Assembly (NCBI RefSeq): GCF_015352445.1
Contig: NZ_JADKPO010000004.1
Coordinates: forward strand, 1-64,000
DNA from: Nocardioides agariphilus
GTDB taxonomy: Bacteria > Actinomycetota > Actinomycetes > Propionibacteriales > Nocardioidaceae
Reading direction: 5' to 3'
DNA: 64,000 bases
Numbering within the stretch: position 1 is the stretch's first letter; each line of letters begins with the position of its first letter. The notes under the pieces were generated by a model, which saw only the letters and a program-made list of their open reading frames with translations, was not told the origin of the DNA and searched no databases. The translations under genes and the position numbers were made by a program. This document shows, one piece after another, positions 24,541 to 33,991 of this stretch.

Positions 24541-27105
24541 ATGGCGGGCAGGCGAGGACGGCTCCGGGTGTACCTCGGTGCTGCCCCCGGCGTGGGCAAG
24601 ACCTTCGCGATGCTCGGCGAGGCGCACCGCCGCGCCGAGCGCGGCACCGACATCGTGGTGGGCTTCGTCGAGACCCACGGCCGGCAGCACACCGCCGAGC
24701 TGCTGGAGGGTCTGGAGATCGTCCCGCGCCGGACGGTGAGCTACCGCGGAGCGGAGTTCGAGGAGATGGACCTCGACGCGGTCCTCGCTCGGCGACCCAG
24801 CGTGGCGCTGGTCGACGAGATGGCGCACACCAACGTGCCCGGCTCGCGCAACGCCAAGCGCTGGCAGGACATCGAGGAGCTCCTGGTCGCAGGGATCGAC
24901 GTCATCACGACCGTCAACGTCCAGCACCTCGAGTCGGTCAACGACGTCGTCGAGAAGATCACCGGGGTCCCCCAGCGCGAGACGGTGCCCGACGCCGTGG
25001 TCCGCGCGGCGGACCAGATCGAGCTCGAGGACATGACGGCCGAGGCGCTCCGCCGGAGGCTGGCCCACGGCAACGTCTATCCGCCGGAGAAGATCGACGC
25101 CGCCCTCTCCAACTACTTCCGGGCCGGAAACCTCACTGCGCTGCGCGAGATCGCCTTGCTGTGGACGGCGGACCGTGTCGACGAGGCCCTCCAGCTCTAC
25201 CGCGAGCAGCACGACATCACCTCCACCTGGGAGACCCGCGAGCGCGTGGTCGTGGCACTCACCGGAGGCCCGGAGGGCGAGACCCTGATCCGCAGGGCCG
25301 CGCGCGTCGCGACCCGGTCCAGCGGCGGCGACCTGCTGGCCGTGCACGTCGCCCGGTCCGACGGGCTGGCCGGCGCCAGCCAGGGAGCCCTGGCACGTCA
25401 GCGCCAGCTCGTGGAGTCCCTCGGCGGCACCTACCACCAGGTGCTCGGCGACGATGTGCCCGAAGCGCTGCTCAGCTTTGCCCGCGCGGAGAATGCGACC
25501 CAGCTCGTGCTCGGCGACAGTAGACGCCCGCTCCTGGCGCGGGCTCTGTCGAGGGGCACGGCCGGCGAGGTGATCCGTCAGTCGGGCGACATCGACGTGC
25601 ACGTGGTCAACCACCAGCACGCCGGCCTCATGCCGACGCTCCCCCGCGGACGCGGCAGCCTGTCTCGGCGACGACGACGCCAGGGCTTCGCGCTCGCGGT
25701 GGTGCTGCTGCCGCTGCTGACGGCGGTCCTCGTGCCCGCCGGTCCGGAGCTGAACCTGGTCAGCGACATGCTGCTGTTCCTTCTGGCCACCGTGGTCGTC
25801 GCGATCGTGGGCGGCCTGGCACCGGCCATGGTCGCCGCTGTGCTGGGGTCGCTGCTGCTCAACTACTTCTTCACACCTCCCCTGCACACGCTGACCATCC
25901 GCGACACCAACAACACCCTGGGCCTCCTGGTCTTCATCGTGGTCGGCATCCTGGTCAGCTCCGTGGTCGACATGGCGGCGCGACGCACGCGCGAGGCTTC
26001 GAGGGCCGCCGCCGAGGCGCGCACGCTGGCCAACCTGGCGGGCAGCGTGCTGGGCGGCGAGGAGGCCCTGACCTCGATGCTCGAGCGCGTTCGCGAGACC
26101 TTCGCCCTGGCGTCGGCGACCGTGCTCCAGAAGGCCGATGGGGAGTGGACCGTGCTTGCCCATGCCGGGCCGGCCTGCGCCGCACCCGGCGAGGCGGAGA
26201 CCGACGTACCCGCCGGGCGGGACCTCGTGCTGGCGCTCAAGGGCCGCCTGCTCGAGGCCGAGGACCAGCGTCTGGTCGGCGCGTTCGCGGCCCAGGTCGG
26301 CGTCGTCGTCGACCGGATCAGGCTCGCCGCGGCGGCGGCCGAGGCCGCTCCTCTCGTGGCGGCCAACCAGATGCGTACGGCGCTGCTCGCCGCCGTCGGA
26401 CACGACCTGCGCACGCCGTTGGCCGCCGCCAAGGCCGCGGTGTCGAGCCTCCTGGTGGGCAGCGAGGGCATGCTCAGCCCCCAGGACCGGCACGAGCTCC
26501 TCATCGCCGCCGACGAGTCCCTCGACCGCCTGGCCAAGCTGGTCGACAACCTGCTCGACATGAGTCGCCTCCAGGCCGGCGCGCTCACCGTCAGCGTGCA
26601 GCCCACGTCCGTCGACGAGCTGGTGGCCCGCAGCCTGGACGACCTGGGCGACGACGCGCTGCACGTGAGGGCAGACGTTCCCGAGGACCTGCCTCCGGTC
26701 CTGTCGGATCCCGGTCTGCTCGAACGCGTCATCGTCAACCTGCTGGCCAATGCCCTGCGCTACTCCCCCGCGGACGCCCCGCCACACGTCACGGCCAGCC
26801 GGCTGGAGAACCGCGTCGAGGTCCGGGTCGTGGATCGCGGTCCAGGCATCCCGACCTCCGAGTGGGAAGCCGTCTTCCGGCCGTTCCAGCGACTGGGCGA
26901 CACCGACAACACGACGGGGGTGGGCCTCGGCCTGGCACTCGCTCGTGGGCTCACCGAGGCCATGGGCGGCACGTTGGAACCCGAAGAGACGCCCGGCGGT
27001 GGCCTCACCATGGTGGTCGCACTGCCGGTCGGCGACGACCAGACGATGGGCGCCCCCGGCCTGCGCGAACGACAGGCCGCCGCTGTCCCTGGAGGCAGGT
27101 CATGA
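24541..27105 (+). CDS. kdpD: Potassium/turgor sensor histidine kinase KdpD
   Basis: Sensor kinase of 854 residues. Domains in order: N-terminal KdpD domain with Walker A GAAPGVGKT (13-21) and a DEMAHTNVPGSRN motif; a universal-stress-protein-like domain (about 235-360); four close-set helices of the DUF4118 region (about 380-480); a GAF-like region; HisKA with H621 in GHDLRTPLAAAK; and HATPase with GLGLALARGL. It phosphorylates KdpE in response to K+ limitation or osmotic upshift. It starts 4 bases after kdpC and overlaps kdpE by 4 bases. Confidence 0.96.
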   Translation: MAGRRGRLRVYLGAAPGVGKTFAMLGEAHRRAERGTDIVVGFVETHGRQHTAELLEGLEIVPRRTVSYRGAEFEEMDLDAVLARRPSVALVDEMAHTNVPGSRNAKRWQDIEELLVAGIDVITTVNVQHLESVNDVVEKITGVPQRETVPDAVVRAADQIELEDMTAEALRRRLAHGNVYPPEKIDAALSNYFRAGNLTALREIALLWTADRVDEALQLYREQHDITSTWETRERVVVALTGGPEGETLIRRAARVATRSSGGDLLAVHVARSDGLAGASQGALARQRQLVESLGGTYHQVLGDDVPEALLSFARAENATQLVLGDSRRPLLARALSRGTAGEVIRQSGDIDVHVVNHQHAGLMPTLPRGRGSLSRRRRRQGFALAVVLLPLLTAVLVPAGPELNLVSDMLLFLLATVVVAIVGGLAPAMVAAVLGSLLLNYFFTPPLHTLTIRDTNNTLGLLVFIVVGILVSSVVDMAARRTREASRAAAEARTLANLAGSVLGGEEALTSMLERVRETFALASATVLQKADGEWTVLAHAGPACAAPGEAETDVPAGRDLVLALKGRLLEAEDQRLVGAFAAQVGVVVDRIRLAAAAAEAAPLVAANQMRTALLAAVGHDLRTPLAAAKAAVSSLLVGSEGMLSPQDRHELLIAADESLDRLAKLVDNLLDMSRLQAGALTVSVQPTSVDELVARSLDDLGDDALHVRADVPEDLPPVLSDPGLLERVIVNLLANALRYSPADAPPHVTASRLENRVEVRVVDRGPGIPTSEWEAVFRPFQRLGDTDNTTGVGLGLALARGLTEAMGGTLEPEETPGGGLTMVVALPVGDDQTMGAPGLRERQAAAVPGGRS

Positions 27106-27794
27106 GCCGGACCGCGACCAAGGTGCTCCTGGTCGACGACGAGCCACAGCTGGTGCGGACGCTCGGCATCAACCTGCGCGCGCGGGGGTACGACGTCTCC
27201 ACCGCGGCGACCGGACGCGCCGCCCTCGACGCCGCCGCCGAGCACCCACCGGACATCGTCGTCCTCGACCTCGGCCTACCCGACATCGACGGCGTCGAGG
27301 TGGTCGTGGGACTGCGCGCCTGGACCGCCGTACCGATCCTTGTCCTGTCCGGTCGCTCCGACAGCGCCGACAAGGTAGAGGCCCTCGACGCGGGCGCCGA
27401 CGACTACGTGACCAAGCCCTTCGGCATCGACGAGCTGCTGGCCCGGCTGCGCGCGATGGCGCGCCGCAACCCGTCCCCCGAGGACCAGCCGATCGTCACC
27501 ATGGGCGAGGTCATCGTGGATCTCGCCGACCATCGGGTCCGCAGAGGTGACCAGGACATCCGCCTCACCCCGACGGAGTGGCACCTGCTGGAGGTGCTCG
27601 TGCGCAACCCGGGCAAGCTGCTCAGCCAGCGCCAGCTCTTGCAGGAGGTATGGGGCCCGGGCTACGAGACGGCACAGGGCAACCTGCGCCTCTACATGGC
27701 GCAGCTGCGCAAGAAGCTCGAAGCCGACCCCGCTCGGCCTCGACATCTGCTCAACGAGCCCGGCATGGGGTACCGGTACGAGCCGGGCAGGTAG
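27102..27794 (+). CDS. kdpE: Response regulator KdpE
   Basis: OmpR-family regulator of 230 residues. The receiver has D56 (VVLDLGLPD) and VTKPFG; the winged helix contains LTPTEWHLLEVLVRNPGKLL and ends YMAQLRKKLEADPARPRHLL then GMGYRYEP, typical of KdpE. It activates kdpFABC when phosphorylated by KdpD; the repeats at 19897-19936 are likely targets. ATGA overlap with kdpD. A strong hairpin follows the gene. Confidence 0.95.
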   Translation: MSRTATKVLLVDDEPQLVRTLGINLRARGYDVSTAATGRAALDAAAEHPPDIVVLDLGLPDIDGVEVVVGLRAWTAVPILVLSGRSDSADKVEALDAGADDYVTKPFGIDELLARLRAMARRNPSPEDQPIVTMGEVIVDLADHRVRRGDQDIRLTPTEWHLLEVLVRNPGKLLSQRQLLQEVWGPGYETAQGNLRLYMAQLRKKLEADPARPRHLLNEPGMGYRYEPGR

Positions 27795-27835
27795 GCAGCG
27801 GCGCATCAGGATGCTCATCGCAGCGTGTGATGGGG

Positions 27836-27872
27836 CGGCGTCTCGCCGGTGTGAGGACCAGGCGAGACGCCG
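27836..27872 (+). terminator. Terminator of the kdp operon
   Basis: Perfect 12-bp inverted repeat CGGCGTCTCGCC / GGCGAGACGCCG with a 13-base loop, 41 bases past the kdpE stop. No U tract follows. Confidence 0.75.
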
Positions 27873-28093
27873 GAGGCGGCCACCGCCCCCCAGCGTGGCC
27901 GCGTCAGCGCAAGGCGCCCCGGGCCGAAGCGTAGGCGGCACTGCACCGCAGGAAGCCAGCGATGGGACCAGGCGTCTGACCGGACTAGTGGACTAGCCAG
28001 CACAGGCAAATCGCGGCAACTTCGCCACGGACGATGTGTGCGCGCGTCTATGGTCTGTCTCGAGGCTCTATACCCCCCCCCAAGAACCTCACC

Positions 28094-28129
28094 GCCCCGC
28101 CACGACCCCCCAGTGTGGCGGGGCTTTTT
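28094..28129 (+). terminator. Strong terminator with no gene upstream
   Basis: GCCCCGCCAC / GTGGCGGGGC 10-bp stem followed by TTTTT. It lies in the 500-base gene-free stretch 27795-28296, after the kdp hairpin and before the SCO6745-type gene. Between 27873 and 28093 I see no credible ORF, only a run of nine C at 28073-28081 and a weak -10-like TATGGT at 28049. The terminator may end an unannotated small RNA or act on kdp read-through. Confidence 0.75.
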
Positions 28130-28296
28130 CGTGTCCTGGTTCGCTGCTGTTGCCGACATCTGGGGCGTCGCCAGCAATGTCGCCGGCAATGATGGGCGGC
28201 GCGCCGAGCTTCGTGTCGGATGCGGGTCGACCTCTTCGTAGTACTGACGTAGGCCGCTCACCAGCAGCGCCGTCACGACCACAGGAGATGACCCAC

Positions 28297-29133
28297 ATGC
28301 CGCACTCGGAGCCCGTCGCCCGCCTTCTCTTCGAGCTCACCGAGCCGATCTCGCTGGTCAACTTCTTCTCGGACGAACCCAACGAGTCGATGACGGCACT
28401 CGGGCTCCGCGACAACTACTGGGACGGCTACTTCGCAGGACGTTCGGCCCCCCTCGGACTGGTGCCGGCCGAGGTCGTCCACGCGGCCTTCTACAACTTC
28501 GCCGACGGCGAGGCGGCCCGCCACATCCCGAGGGTCTGGGAGGTGACCACGCCCGAGGCCGCACACGCTGCGCGCCAGGAGGGCTGCGTGCAGGCACTGC
28601 GCAGGATCCTGGCCGACTTCATCGGCACACCCGGGCTGGCGCGAGCCGCCGAGCTCCTCGCGAAGGCCTCGACCAGTGCGCCCACCGAAGGGCGGGTGAT
28701 GTACGCCGCCCTGCGCTCGCTCCCGATGCCCGAGGATCCGATGACTCGGCTCTGGCACGCGGCCAACATGCTGCGCGAACACCGGGGTGACGGCCACATC
28801 GTCGCTCTCATCGCCGAGGGCATCGGCGGAACCGAGTCCCACGTGCTCAGTGCGCTCGACATGGACATCTACCCGGCCGAGACCTTCGGCCGGATCCATC
28901 ACCTCCCCAAGCCGCGCCTGGCAGAGGTCATGGACGGACTGCGCAGCCGTGGACTTCTCGATGAGACCGGTCACCTCACCGAGGCTGGGCGCGCCACCAA
29001 GGGCAGGATCGAGTCACTGACCGACACCTTGGCGCAGGCGCCGTACGACGGGCTCGAACGGCACGAGCTCGACGAGCTGATCGCGGTGCTCACGCCCCTC
29101 TCCCGAGCTCTCTCGGCCACAGGGTCGCAGTAG
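28297..29133 (+). CDS. SCO6745-type helical protein (MarR-like fold)
   Basis: Protein of 278 residues. The N-terminal text (PISLVNFFSDEPNESM, then LGLRDNYWDGYFAGRSAPLG and VVHAAFYNF) matches the SCO6745 family, which is widespread in actinobacteria and has no known role. The C-terminal third (MDGLRSRGLLDETGHLTEAG) reads as a winged-helix-like region. ATG 28297 is preferred because AGGAG lies 9 bases upstream; ATG 28288 is too close to it. Confidence 0.78.
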   Translation: MPHSEPVARLLFELTEPISLVNFFSDEPNESMTALGLRDNYWDGYFAGRSAPLGLVPAEVVHAAFYNFADGEAARHIPRVWEVTTPEAAHAARQEGCVQALRRILADFIGTPGLARAAELLAKASTSAPTEGRVMYAALRSLPMPEDPMTRLWHAANMLREHRGDGHIVALIAEGIGGTESHVLSALDMDIYPAETFGRIHHLPKPRLAEVMDGLRSRGLLDETGHLTEAGRATKGRIESLTDTLAQAPYDGLERHELDELIAVLTPLSRALSATGSQ

Positions 29134-29149
29134 CCAACTGCGCGGCGAC

Positions 29150-29249
29150 GGCATCGAGGAGATCGTCCTGCCGGGTGGGGCCGGGGCCGGTCGTCGTGGT
29201 CACCGGCAGCCCTGAGTTCCTTGCCGAGGTCACCGGGCTGCTCGGCTAG
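29150..29249 (+). pseudogene. Possible 3' gene remnant
   Basis: Two adjacent plus frames in this spacer read like protein: IEEIVLPGGAGAG in one, then after a frame change VVVVTGSPEFLAEVTGLLG up to TAG at 29247. No start or larger gene is present. It may be the eroded end of a lost gene, or chance in GC-rich DNA. Confidence 0.25.
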
Positions 29250-30382
29250 CGACGCGTGTAGTGCTCGCAGTCGTCGACCACCAGCTCCACGCCAGGGCAC
29301 ACCTGCAAGGTCTGGTCGGCAGGATCCTCGCTGCCATTGAAGTAGAGGCGGAAGATCGCGGGAGTCTGCATGACGCAGGCATCGCTGCCTGCGGCGGACG
29401 AGCCGGGATAGACGATGCCGTCGAAGTCGATGTCGCCGGGGAAGTCCCCATGGAATTGCCATCTGATCTCGTCGGCCTTGAAGGCGCACCCCAGGGGCTG
29501 CTGGTAGTCGTTGGCGTTCCTCCCGACGTACGACGCCTCCGCACCGGTTGCTGTCACGACGATGACGCGGTTCGTGTCCACGACGCCCCAGGTGCCCACC
29601 GGAGTCACCTCCGACGGGTCGACAGCAGCCGGGCCACTGGCGGCGACCGCGATCACCGTCACCGTCGCCACCGTGACAGCACCGGAGCCGGCCGCCACTG
29701 CGGCAGCAGTCTTCGTCGACAGGCTCGCGGCGCCGGCGTGGGCCTGCCCAGCACCACCGAACCACGACGAGACCTGGGTGAGGAGTTGCTGCAGGCCGTC
29801 GAGGATCTTCTCCAGGCCGAGTGCGCCCGTGACCATCCACTGCCACAGGGTGTTCAGGCGTCGAGGTGCCTCCTGGGCTTCTCCCACAGCACGCGAAGCG
29901 TCCTCGCGCCGGGTGGCGAAGTCCGACAGACGCTTGCGCATCTTGGGCAGTGCCCACTCGGTCTCCCCGCGCAGGACGACGCGGCTGCCGAACACCATGT
30001 CGTGCAGGCAGCGACGCTCGGTGTTGCGCCGGGGCAGGGCGACGAGCACGCCGAGGCCCAGCATGTCCACGAGGAGGTAGCCGATGCTGGACCGACCCAG
30101 AGTCCACGCCAGACCCATCGCCGTCCGCTCGAACGCACGACCGTCGATGCGGCGGACCTCGAGGTTGGCGATCGCCTTCCCGATCGTCTGTCCAGTCAGC
30201 CAGACCAGGGCGGTGTGGTAGGCGACGAAGACGCAGAGGATCCGGAACCAGCCTCCCCCGACGACCAGGCCCACGAGCAGGACGACGACCAGGTCGATGC
30301 CGAACGCGACGAGTCGACCGCCATGTGGCGCTGCCACCTGCGCGCCTGGGCGTGAGTCTTCGTGGTGCGAGACATCGGCCAT
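29246..30382 (-). CDS. RDD-family membrane protein
   Basis: Protein of 378 residues. An RDD domain at about 20-140 has the diagnostic Arg/Asp residues (HGGRLVAFGIDLVVVLLVG; GQTIGKAIANLEVRR; RRCLHDMVFGSRVV) and two or three helices. A further hydrophobic segment follows at about 235-255, then a C-terminal extracytoplasmic domain of about 110 residues with several Cys (LGCAFKADE, DACVMQT, QVCPGVE, DDCEHY). The RDD role is unknown; transport has been proposed for some members. The added domain looks secreted. Confidence 0.8.
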   Translation of the reverse strand: MADVSHHEDSRPGAQVAAPHGGRLVAFGIDLVVVLLVGLVVGGGWFRILCVFVAYHTALVWLTGQTIGKAIANLEVRRIDGRAFERTAMGLAWTLGRSSIGYLLVDMLGLGVLVALPRRNTERRCLHDMVFGSRVVLRGETEWALPKMRKRLSDFATRREDASRAVGEAQEAPRRLNTLWQWMVTGALGLEKILDGLQQLLTQVSSWFGGAGQAHAGAASLSTKTAAAVAAGSGAVTVATVTVIAVAASGPAAVDPSEVTPVGTWGVVDTNRVIVVTATGAEASYVGRNANDYQQPLGCAFKADEIRWQFHGDFPGDIDFDGIVYPGSSAAGSDACVMQTPAIFRLYFNGSEDPADQTLQVCPGVELVVDDCEHYTRR

Positions 30383-30498
30383 CTCGACTCCTCCGTGGGC
30401 GAGACGCTACTCGCGCGCGGCCGAAGAGTCATCGGGATTGACAGTGCCCTTTTGCGCTCCCGGCAACAACGCGATGGCAGTCCATGACGGTGGCCTGC

Positions 30499-31437
30499 TC
30501 AGCTCTCGCAGGCCAGCCCGTCGCCGTCACGGTCGAGGTCATAGGGGTCGGAGCCGGAGACGTGGACGAACCCGGTGTACTTCGGGCCGTCGCCGGATCC
30601 GCCCACACAGTCGTAGTCGTAGGCGGGCGCGAGGCACGGCGTGTATCCGGGGGTGCAGTTCGACGGCGCCGGTGGGGCAACCGGCCGGACCACGGAGGTG
30701 ACGACCAGCGTGACGACGGAGTGGGGCTTGGCCCGATGGGCCCCGGTGGGCGACTCTCGCAGAACTACGCCATCACGTCCTGAGGTCACCACTTCCTTGG
30801 TCACCTGCACCTCGAAGCCCGCGGCACGCAGGCGCTTGGTCGCGACGGCTTGGGTCATGCCCGCAGTTCCTGGGACCTTCGGATACGGCACGGCGACGAC
30901 CAGGCCGACGGAGGTTCCCTCACGGAGGGTCGCACCTGCGTTGCGGAGCTGGCGAAGCACGGTGCCCGCGGGTCGCGGGGACGGGACCTCGCGTGCGACG
31001 AACGCCACCAGACCGACGGCCGCGAGCGCCTGTTGCGCCTCGTCGCCGCCCAGGCCGACCACTCGCGGGACCTCGGCCTTGCGAGGCTTCGGCGCCTGCG
31101 ACTCGTCGTCAGCCCGGGGCGTGGAGTCGGTGGTGTCACTGCCCGGCGTGGAGTCGTTGGGGGCGGTCTCCGCCGACGGGTCATCACCGTCGGGCACGAG
31201 GAGGGCCAAGACGAGCAGCGCGGCAGCTGTCAGGACCCACCACCGCCTCCACCAGGGCTTGCCCGGGCGCGGGCCAGCAGGGACACCGGCCATCGCAGCA
31301 GCCGGCGGCTGGCCCCACCCGACGGGCTTGGGTGCGGGTTGGGTCGACCACCGGGCGCCGTCCCAGTAGCGGATGAAGCTCGGGTTGCGCGGGTCGTCGT
31401 ACCAGCCGGGAGGCGGCAGCTGCGTCGGGACGGTCAT
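30499..31437 (-). CDS. DUF2510, PASTA and excalibur-domain membrane protein
   Basis: Protein of 312 residues: DUF2510 at the N-terminus (PPPGWYDDPRNPSFIRYWDG), a single membrane helix (about 65-82), an acidic Thr/Ser/Asp linker, two PASTA-like repeats (VPRVVGLGGDEAQQAL; KVPGTAGMTQAVATKRL), and a C-terminal excalibur Ca2+-binding motif (DLDRDGDGLACES). PASTA repeats bind muropeptides in kinases and penicillin-binding proteins; here no catalytic domain is attached. ATG 31437 is chosen because DUF2510 begins there; the frame runs further upstream without homology. Confidence 0.85.
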   Translation of the reverse strand: MTVPTQLPPPGWYDDPRNPSFIRYWDGARWSTQPAPKPVGWGQPPAAAMAGVPAGPRPGKPWWRRWWVLTAAALLVLALLVPDGDDPSAETAPNDSTPGSDTTDSTPRADDESQAPKPRKAEVPRVVGLGGDEAQQALAAVGLVAFVAREVPSPRPAGTVLRQLRNAGATLREGTSVGLVVAVPYPKVPGTAGMTQAVATKRLRAAGFEVQVTKEVVTSGRDGVVLRESPTGAHRAKPHSVVTLVVTSVVRPVAPPAPSNCTPGYTPCLAPAYDYDCVGGSGDGPKYTGFVHVSGSDPYDLDRDGDGLACES

Positions 31438-31622
31438 GAAGTTCCCCGTGGTCGAGATGTGTGGCCTGTGCGGACCGTAGGTCGCGGTCGGCGCCGTGTC
31501 CGGGGAACGACGAGGAAACCATCGCCCCGCCCGCAGAAATGGCCGATCGGCCAGGTTCAGCGGGACACGGTGCTGCCTGCCAACGCCATCAGCCGCTCCC
31601 GTGGGTCGCGGTTCGTCCTGCC

Positions 31623-32033
31623 TCAGGCCCTGCGCCCGCCGGCCAGCGAGGCCCACTGCCCGGCGTACCACCGCTCGAAGCGTCGCGGCTGCCGGCGCTC
31701 GAGCTCGTCGAGGATCGCCGCCCTCAGCCTGAGGTAGGAGAGGACGTGGTGAAGGTTCGCCGAACGGCCGACGAGCCGGGTCGTGGTCTCCCAGATCTCG
31801 AGCAGCTCCTCCCAGGTCAGCTCTCGCACGAGGCGCGCGGCCAGGACCGACGTGAACGATGGGTGCCGAGCAAGGGCGAGGGTGCGCGCGCAGGCCCCGG
31901 GCACGCGTTCGTACGGCGGGGGTTGGTCCGGAACCGAGCCCGCAGGATGAGCACCCGCCCAGGTGGGCGAAAGGCTCGCTGCGGCGAGTCCAGGCCAGAA
32001 CAGTGACCAGGCGCCGGCCCATCGTGGTGTCAT
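31623..32033 (-). CDS. Hypothetical protein with N-terminal hydrophobic segment
   Basis: Product of 136 residues. The first 28 are moderately hydrophobic and could be an anchor or weak signal. The rest is helical and charged (LTWEELLEIWETTTRLVG; HHVLSYLRLRAAILDELERR). No family is recognised. ATG 32033 has GAGG about 8 bases upstream. It is divergent from the epimerase-like gene. Confidence 0.6.
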   Translation of the reverse strand: MTPRWAGAWSLFWPGLAAASLSPTWAGAHPAGSVPDQPPPYERVPGACARTLALARHPSFTSVLAARLVRELTWEELLEIWETTTRLVGRSANLHHVLSYLRLRAAILDELERRQPRRFERWYAGQWASLAGGRRA

Positions 32034-32175
32034 GCCGGTACCTCCCTCGCGTCCGGCCTCTCCTCACAGCATGGATCGATGCGACATCGCCGCGTCACGG
32101 TCGCAAGTCCGGAGTGCACGCGACGTGGGTCCCGTGTCCTCGGGCCCTTGGCCCCTTGGCTCTAGGCTCGGCAGG

Positions 32176-33156
32176 GTGAGGATCCTGATCATCGGTGGCA
32201 CCCGGTTCGTCGGCTACGCGATGGCCGAGTCGGCCCTCGGGGCAGGTCACGACGTGACGTTGCTGCACCGCACGGCGACCGACGAGCTGCCTGGCGCCAC
32301 CCACCTGCTCGCCAACCGCGACGGGGACCTTGCCGTTCTCGCCGACGGTCGATGGGACGCCACCATCGACGTATGTGCCTACGTCCCGGAGCAGGTGGCG
32401 ACCATCCACGACGCGCTCGGCGACCGTGGCGGGCACCACGTGTTCGTCTCGACCGTCTCGGTGTACGCCGATCAGGACGCCCCGGGCGCCGACGAGGATG
32501 CTCCGCTCCTGCCCGAGCCCGCACCCGGCACCAACGAGGTCACCAACCAGACCTACGGCCCGCTGAAGGTGGCGTGCGAGCGCGTCGCCCGCGAAAGGTG
32601 GGCCGACACCGGACTGACGATCGTCCGCCCGACGTACGTCGTGGGGCCGCGCGACCTGACCACTCGCTACCCGTGGTGGGTGCTGCGGGCGGCCCGCGGC
32701 GGACGGATGATCCTGCCCGGCCCCGCAGATGCGCCGATGCAGTGCATCGACGCCCGCGACATGGGTGCGTGGACTGTCCGGCTGGCAGAGGACCGCATCG
32801 CCGGTGTGTTCACCGCCGCTCGGCCGGCGACCACGTTCGGGAGGTTCGTGGCTGACACCGTCGACGTCGTGGGTCGCGACGTGGAGCTCGTCTCGGTGGA
32901 CGGTGCCTTCCTGACCGAGCAGGGCATCGACGGCGCCGACCTGCCGCTCTGGTCCGAAGGCGTGCCCGACCAGCTGCTCGCGATGAGCACGGCACGAGCC
33001 GAGGCCTCGGGGCTCACGCACCGGGCCTTCGAGGAGACCGTCCGCGACACCCTGGCCTGGGCACTGGCTCATCCCGACCAGGCCGTGCGGGACGGGGTCG
33101 GGCTGGCAGCTGAGCGCGAGCAGGAACTGCTGGCGCTAGCTGGCCAGACGGCCTGA
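32176..33156 (+). CDS. NAD(P)-dependent epimerase/reductase (extended SDR)
   Basis: Protein of 326 residues with a Rossmann start RILIIGGTRFVGYAM (GGTRFVG cofactor loop, as in atypical SDRs) and an active-site-like YGPLKVACE, where Tyr-x3-Lys is kept. Similar actinobacterial proteins are annotated as NAD-dependent epimerases or RNA-binding CSP41-like reductases; the substrate is unknown. GTG 32176 starts exactly at the Rossmann strand. It is the only member of its transcription unit. Confidence 0.82.
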   Translation: MRILIIGGTRFVGYAMAESALGAGHDVTLLHRTATDELPGATHLLANRDGDLAVLADGRWDATIDVCAYVPEQVATIHDALGDRGGHHVFVSTVSVYADQDAPGADEDAPLLPEPAPGTNEVTNQTYGPLKVACERVARERWADTGLTIVRPTYVVGPRDLTTRYPWWVLRAARGGRMILPGPADAPMQCIDARDMGAWTVRLAEDRIAGVFTAARPATTFGRFVADTVDVVGRDVELVSVDGAFLTEQGIDGADLPLWSEGVPDQLLAMSTARAEASGLTHRAFEETVRDTLAWALAHPDQAVRDGVGLAAEREQELLALAGQTA

Positions 33157-33272
33157 CTCGCGGCTGTCCACAGGCTTGCAAGAGGCGGTTGATCCGAGGG
33201 TCGCCAACTGAGAGGTTTCCGGTCGTCGAGCTCAGCGGCTCGTCGGCTGACACTCTCGGGAAAGGCCCCATC

Positions 33273-33719
33273 TTGTTCAAGCGATCCCTCGTGGCCGTCA
33301 CGGCCCTCCTGGCCGTCCTGGCCGTCCTTACCTGCTCTCCGGCATTCGCCGCAGAGCAACGTGGCGCGACGCCAGACGCTGCGAAGCCCGCGACCACGGC
33401 CCCAGGCCCGGAGGTCGTGCGAGTCTCCAGCGTTCCGTCGTGGGTCCAGGTGGCCAACGCCAACGCGGACTGGAAATGGCTCAAGGGTGGTTGGGAGATC
33501 AAGTTCACCAAGCGCGAGACGCTGGCCATCTCGATCAACGCGGGACTGTGCAGCGCCGTCCTGAGTCTCTTCTCCCACCCGGTCTTCAGAGTGCTGGCGG
33601 CAGCGTGCGGAATCCTCACGTGGTACTCCTCGACCCTCGTGGCCAAGGGTCGCTGTCTCAATGCGTTCGTGCCACTGGGCCTCACCGGACGCTTCTCTCT
33701 CGGCTCCCGAGCCTGTTGA
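33273..33719 (+). CDS. Secreted/membrane protein, unknown
   Basis: Product of 148 residues starting at TTG 33273, with a classical signal peptide (SLVAVTALLAVLAVLTCSPAF, then AAEQ). The mature part has an aromatic-rich loop (DWKWLKGGWEIKF) and two hydrophobic stretches near the end (about 92-125). The TTG start is inferred from the signal peptide and an AAAGG about 8 bases upstream. It is followed 11 bases later by another small membrane protein gene, probably co-transcribed. Confidence 0.55.
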   Translation: MFKRSLVAVTALLAVLAVLTCSPAFAAEQRGATPDAAKPATTAPGPEVVRVSSVPSWVQVANANADWKWLKGGWEIKFTKRETLAISINAGLCSAVLSLFSHPVFRVLAAACGILTWYSSTLVAKGRCLNAFVPLGLTGRFSLGSRAC

Positions 33720-33730
33720 GGGGGACGACC

Positions 33731-33970
33731 GTGTCGCTGCCTGCCTTCGTGGTCGCCGGACTCCTCCTCGGCTTCGTCAACGACTACACGTTCGTGAGGT
33801 TCGGTCCGAAGGCCGCCGTCTTCGTGATCGCCTCGGTGTTCGTCGTGGTCTACGCCTGTCTCTTCATCGGCGAGATCGACCAGGTCTGCTTGGTACTCCT
33901 CGTGGTGGCCTTCATCTCGACGCAGTACGTCGCCAGACCGCTGCTCAAGAGATGTCTCGGTCGCTCGTGA
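33731..33970 (+). CDS. Small membrane protein with three helices
   Basis: Product of 79 residues from GTG 33731, with GAGGGGG 5 bases upstream. Three hydrophobic stretches cover most of the protein (SLPAFVVAGLLLGFV; AAVFVIASVFVVVYACLF; VCLVLLVVAFIST). It ends RPLLKRCLGRS. No family is recognised. It is adjacent to the secreted protein at 33273, so the two may form a unit. Confidence 0.6.
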   Translation: MSLPAFVVAGLLLGFVNDYTFVRFGPKAAVFVIASVFVVVYACLFIGEIDQVCLVLLVVAFISTQYVARPLLKRCLGRS

Positions 33971-33991
33971 CGACTCGGTGATAATGACGCC

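Noticed and set aside
30499-32067. Longer start of the PASTA/excalibur gene up to 32067
   Set aside because: Sequence upstream of 31437 has no homology and overlaps another minus gene at 31623-32033. DUF2510 starts at 31437.
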